Both the position numbers and the translations under genes were made by a program. The notes beneath the pieces were generated by a model that ran no database searches, was not told the origin of the DNA, and worked only from the letters and a program-made list of their open reading frames with translations. 64,000 bases of DNA from assembly GCF_024753545.1 (NCBI RefSeq), contig NZ_JANTOO010000009.1, positions 62,001-126,000 on the forward strand, in the 5' to 3' direction. The stretch's first letter is position 1; each line of letters opens with the position of its first letter. The stretch comes from Lysinibacillus pinottii (GTDB taxonomy: Bacteria; Bacillota; Bacilli; Bacillales_A; Planococcaceae). Shown here piece after piece: positions 61,254-64,000 of this stretch.

Positions 61254-62021
61254 ATGAGGAAGCATGATGTAGTAGCAGTAGTAACAGGTGGTGCATCGGG
61301 TTTAGGAGAGGCGACTGTTCGCCAAATCGTCGAACAAGGTGGCAAATCCATCATCTTTGATGTGAATGATGAACGTGGACAAGCTATAGTAGAGGAATTA
61401 GGGCAACATGCACTCTATGTACGAGTAGATGTTACAAAGGAAGAGGATGTAGCAACAGGTCTTGAGCAAGCCATAGCAGCATTTGGCCCTATTAATGTTG
61501 CAGTGAATTGTGCAGGAATTGCGGATGCGAGCAAAATAATTTCCAAGCGAGGTGTTCATGCACTTGGTTTATTCGAAAAAATAATAATGGTTAATTTAAT
61601 TGGTACATTCAATGTCATCCGTCTAGTTGCTGAGAAAATGCAGCTAAATGAGCCAAATGACGATGGTCAGCGCGGCGTTATCATTAATACGGCATCCGTA
61701 GCAGCATTTGATGGCCAAATTGGACAGGCTGCCTATAGTGCATCAAAGGGTGGCGTAGCAGCGATGACACTACCAATTGCACGTGAGCTCGCCGCGTTTG
61801 GTGTGCGTGTGATGACTATTGCTCCTGGTTTAATTGAAACACCGATGTTTGCTTCTTTACCAGAACCTGCAAGGATGGCTCTTGCGCAAATGACACCATT
61901 CCCTAAACGGCTTGGCAAGCCGTCAGAATATGCACTTCTTGTAGAAAGCATTATCCAAAATGGTTTGTTAAATGGTGAGGTCATTCGCTTGGATGGAGCC
62001 ATTCGTATGCAGCCTAAGTAA
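61254..62021 (+). CDS. Short-chain dehydrogenase, 3-hydroxyacyl-CoA dehydrogenase type II-like
   Basis: A 255-aa Rossmann oxidoreductase. TGGASGLGEAT binds NAD, NCAGIAD is the structural motif, and the catalytic Tyr-x3-Lys is in YSASKGG. Overall similarity to HSD17B10-type enzymes and its place between thiolase and acyl-CoA ligase suggest oxidation of 3-hydroxyacyl-CoA. The gap to the thiolase gene is 14 bases. Confidence 0.9.
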   Translation: MRKHDVVAVVTGGASGLGEATVRQIVEQGGKSIIFDVNDERGQAIVEELGQHALYVRVDVTKEEDVATGLEQAIAAFGPINVAVNCAGIADASKIISKRGVHALGLFEKIIMVNLIGTFNVIRLVAEKMQLNEPNDDGQRGVIINTASVAAFDGQIGQAAYSASKGGVAAMTLPIARELAAFGVRVMTIAPGLIETPMFASLPEPARMALAQMTPFPKRLGKPSEYALLVESIIQNGLLNGEVIRLDGAIRMQPK

Positions 62022-62090
62022 ATCTTTTTATCTGTAGTGGCAGTCAGCCTCGGTTGTTTCAAAAATTTGTCAGCGAAGGGGAGCGGTAAC

Positions 62091-63716
62091 ATGCATATGA
62101 TGGATACGCCTTTATTATTAACAAGTTTTTTGAATCGAGCAGAACGATTTTTTCAGTCAAAGAAAATATATTCGCGAACAAGTGCTACGACAATTCATGA
62201 ATTTACGTATAAAGAATATGTCAAACGAACTCGTCAATTAGCGGATGCTCTCACAAAATTAGGTATGCAGCAGGGCACGAAGGTTGGGACATTTGCTTGG
62301 AATCATCATCGTCATTTAGAAGCCTATTTTGCTGTACCTTGTGCAGGAGCAGTTCTTCATATGATCAATATTCGGTTGGCACCTGAGCACATTATCTATG
62401 TCATTAATCATGCAGAGGATGAAATATTATTAATTGACGACAATTTAGTACCCCTTATTGCACCATTTGTTTCACAGCTGAAAACGGTTAAACACATTAT
62501 CATTATGGGTGATGCTGTGGCACTTGAATCTATCCCCATTCCAAATGCTTTGTCCTATGAGGCATTAATTGCAGATGCTAATGAGCATTTCTCATTTCCA
62601 GATGATTTAGATGAGAATACACCTGCAGGTATGTGCTATACAAGTGCAACGACTGGTATGCCGAAAGGAGTAGTTTATACACATCGCAGTATTGTCCTTC
62701 ACAGTTTAACTGCTGGGCTTGCAGATAGTATTGCTATTTGTGAATCAGATGTTGTACTACCTGTTGTACCAATGTTTCATGCTAATGCATGGGGATTCCC
62801 CTTTGCTAGTGTAGCCTTTGGTGCCACACAGGTATTACCTGGTCCAATGTTTACGCCACAGCTTTTACTTGAGCTTTTTGATGTGTACAAAGTAACCTTG
62901 ACGGCAGGTGTACCCACTATTTGGCTGGGCGTTTTACAGGAGCAACGTCTAAACCCTCGTGACCTATCGTCTATGCGGTTAATTGTTTGTGGAGGTTCCG
63001 CCTCACCTATTGGTCTTGTAAAGGGCTTTGAGGAAGAGTTGAAGATTCCTTATATGACTGGGTACGGCATGACAGAAACCTCTCCACTTGTAAGCTTATC
63101 AACGTATTTAACCCATATGCAGGACTATACGGCTGATGAAAAAATGCATGTTCGCATTACCCAAGGGATGACAATGCCACTTCTTGAGACTCGTGTTGTT
63201 AATGAAAATGGAGAGGTGCCATGGGATGGTAAAACGATGGGAGAACTAACGATACGAGGTCCGTGGATTGCAAATGAGTACTATCAGGATGAGCGTACCG
63301 ATGAAGCTTTTAAGGATGGTTGGCTTTATACAGGGGATATTGCGGTAATGACGCCGGATGGTTATATAAAAATTACGGATCGTACAAAGGATTTAATTAA
63401 GAGTGGCGGTGAATGGATTTCGTCAGTTGAGTTAGAAAATGCCTTGATGTCCCATCCAAAAGTCTTTGAAGCCGCTGTTATTGCCATCCCACATGAGAAA
63501 TGGCTGGAACGCCCTTTGGCGTGCGTAGTGCCAAAGCCAGAATACAAAAATTCTATTTCTAAAGAGGAACTAATCGAAAACTTACAAGCGCAATTCCATA
63601 AAACATGGATACCAGATGATATTGTTTTCATTCAGGAGGTACCAAAAACATCTGTAGGTAAGTTTTTGAAGGCGAAATTGCGAGAAGATTTAAAACATTA
63701 CCGTATACAAGTTTAG
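62091..63716 (+). CDS. Fatty-acid--CoA ligase (acyl-CoA synthetase)
   Basis: A 541-aa adenylate-forming enzyme that activates a fatty acid with ATP and CoA. The AMP-binding loop is YTSATTGMPKGVVYTH (near residue 183), GYGMTETSP and GWLYTGDI are the later core motifs, and the catalytic Lys is in TSVGKFLKAKLRED near the C-terminus. ATG 62091 follows GGGGAG; an upstream in-frame start has no ribosome-binding site. It is the third gene of the operon and starts beta-oxidation by supplying acyl-CoA. A terminator follows. Confidence 0.94.
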   Translation: MHMMDTPLLLTSFLNRAERFFQSKKIYSRTSATTIHEFTYKEYVKRTRQLADALTKLGMQQGTKVGTFAWNHHRHLEAYFAVPCAGAVLHMINIRLAPEHIIYVINHAEDEILLIDDNLVPLIAPFVSQLKTVKHIIIMGDAVALESIPIPNALSYEALIADANEHFSFPDDLDENTPAGMCYTSATTGMPKGVVYTHRSIVLHSLTAGLADSIAICESDVVLPVVPMFHANAWGFPFASVAFGATQVLPGPMFTPQLLLELFDVYKVTLTAGVPTIWLGVLQEQRLNPRDLSSMRLIVCGGSASPIGLVKGFEEELKIPYMTGYGMTETSPLVSLSTYLTHMQDYTADEKMHVRITQGMTMPLLETRVVNENGEVPWDGKTMGELTIRGPWIANEYYQDERTDEAFKDGWLYTGDIAVMTPDGYIKITDRTKDLIKSGGEWISSVELENALMSHPKVFEAAVIAIPHEKWLERPLACVVPKPEYKNSISKEELIENLQAQFHKTWIPDDIVFIQEVPKTSVGKFLKAKLREDLKHYRIQV

Positions 63717-63728
63717 TCCTGTAGCTAG

Positions 63729-63761
63729 AATGAAGGTAGTGAAAAACTACCTTCATTTTTT
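63729..63761 (+). terminator. Terminator of the fatty-acid degradation operon
   Basis: AATGAAGGTAGT pairs perfectly with ACTACCTTCATT around GAAAA, followed by T. Confidence 0.92.
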
Positions 63762-63842
63762 AAATTGAAATAAATTTCTGGAAAGTGAAACTATTTTTTC
63801 TATTTTGCCGTATAATTTTAGAAACGAAAGGATGTGGATATA

Positions 63843-64000
63843 TTGTCAATTGCCATTGTAGCGATTATTGGTGGGGTTATTATTTCTTTAGCAGGAATTT
63901 TTACAGATTCCCGTACAAGACAGCAAAAAATAAAATTAAAGGCTATCGAAAAAGAAGTAGAATTAGAAAAGCTGCGATTAGAAACCTATACAATTGAAAC
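63843..64000 (+). CDS. Membrane-anchored hypothetical protein, 5' part (runs off the window)
   Basis: Fifty-two codons are visible from a TTG start with AAAGGA upstream and a TATAAT box about 30 bases before it. The product begins MSIAIVAIIGGVIISLAGIF, a membrane anchor, then a charged coiled-coil-like stretch (QQKIKLKAIEKEVELEKLR). The rest is outside the window and the function is unknown. Confidence 0.65.
   Translation, partial: MSIAIVAIIGGVIISLAGIFTDSRTRQQKIKLKAIEKEVELEKLRLETYTIE

Noticed and set aside
63785..63997. 70-codon ORF at the right end
   Set aside because: It lacks a ribosome-binding site and is out of frame with the TTG-initiated membrane protein that has one.

Overview
The window looks like chromosomal DNA of a low-GC, endospore-forming Bacillales bacterium, most likely Lysinibacillus or a close relative. 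The evidence is spoIVA, sleB/ypeB and prsW, an SLH-anchored surface protein, the bacillithiol-type reductase YpdA, and a gene order very close to the B. subtilis fer-recQ-ypbE-ypbG-ypdA / sleB-ypeB-ypfA-cmk-ypfD-der-gpsA-yphE-yphF-spoIVA-hbs-mtrA-mtrB-hepS-menG-hepT-ndk block. The genus is inferred. No rRNA, tRNA or CRISPR array was recognised.

Layout. 1-1.9 kb (minus): LytTR regulator, DUF3021-like membrane protein and a drug-type ABC exporter. 2.1-7.9 kb: AbrB-type membrane protein, an ABC-F resistance-type protein behind a leader ORF and attenuator, a GNAT, and two unknown genes. 8.3-10.4 kb: yuaF-floT membrane-stress operon with a sigma-W-like promoter. 10.8-15.1 kb: probable acquired island with a tyrosine recombinase, a 32-bp perfect palindrome, a 933-aa SLH surface protein and an IS3-family remnant. 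15.2-20.8 kb: GNAT, YfmS-like soluble chemoreceptor, MFS and TauE/SafE transporters, fabI with a FapR box, an unknown gene and ferredoxin. 20.9-30 kb: ypbB-recQ-ypbE-ypbG-ypdA, then a PlsY paralogue paired with an unusual acyltransferase-aminotransferase fusion, asparaginase and prsW. 30.1-45.4 kb: the conserved sporulation, translation, lipid and isoprenoid core. 60.1-63.7 kb: a fatty-acid degradation operon (thiolase, SDR dehydrogenase, acyl-CoA ligase).

The most interesting part is a 14,450-bp integrated element at 45.2-59.8 kb. It is bounded by a perfect 124-bp direct repeat of the 3' end of ndk, and insertion leaves ndk intact. It encodes a tyrosine integrase, a winged-helix replication-type protein, scaffold-like and SU10-type major capsid proteins, small and large terminase, an SPP1-type portal, two connector-like proteins and a holin. 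I see no tail, baseplate, endolysin or CI-type repressor gene. This resembles a capsid-encoding phage satellite (cf-PICI-like) more than a normal prophage, though a deleted prophage is not excluded.

Between the integrase and the structural genes lies about 1 kb with no ORF. Its first ~690 nt (46.83-47.52 kb) hold many hairpins, a possible loop-loop pseudoknot and a strong intrinsic terminator. This is a candidate large ornate non-coding RNA, comparable in size and phage setting to the ROOL and GOLLD classes. Next to it is a cluster of iteron-like repeats that may be an origin or operator. Further along are a 45-bp direct repeat pair flanking a zinc-finger gene fragment, twin 12-bp palindromes, and an edge gene with its own promoter that may be accessory cargo.
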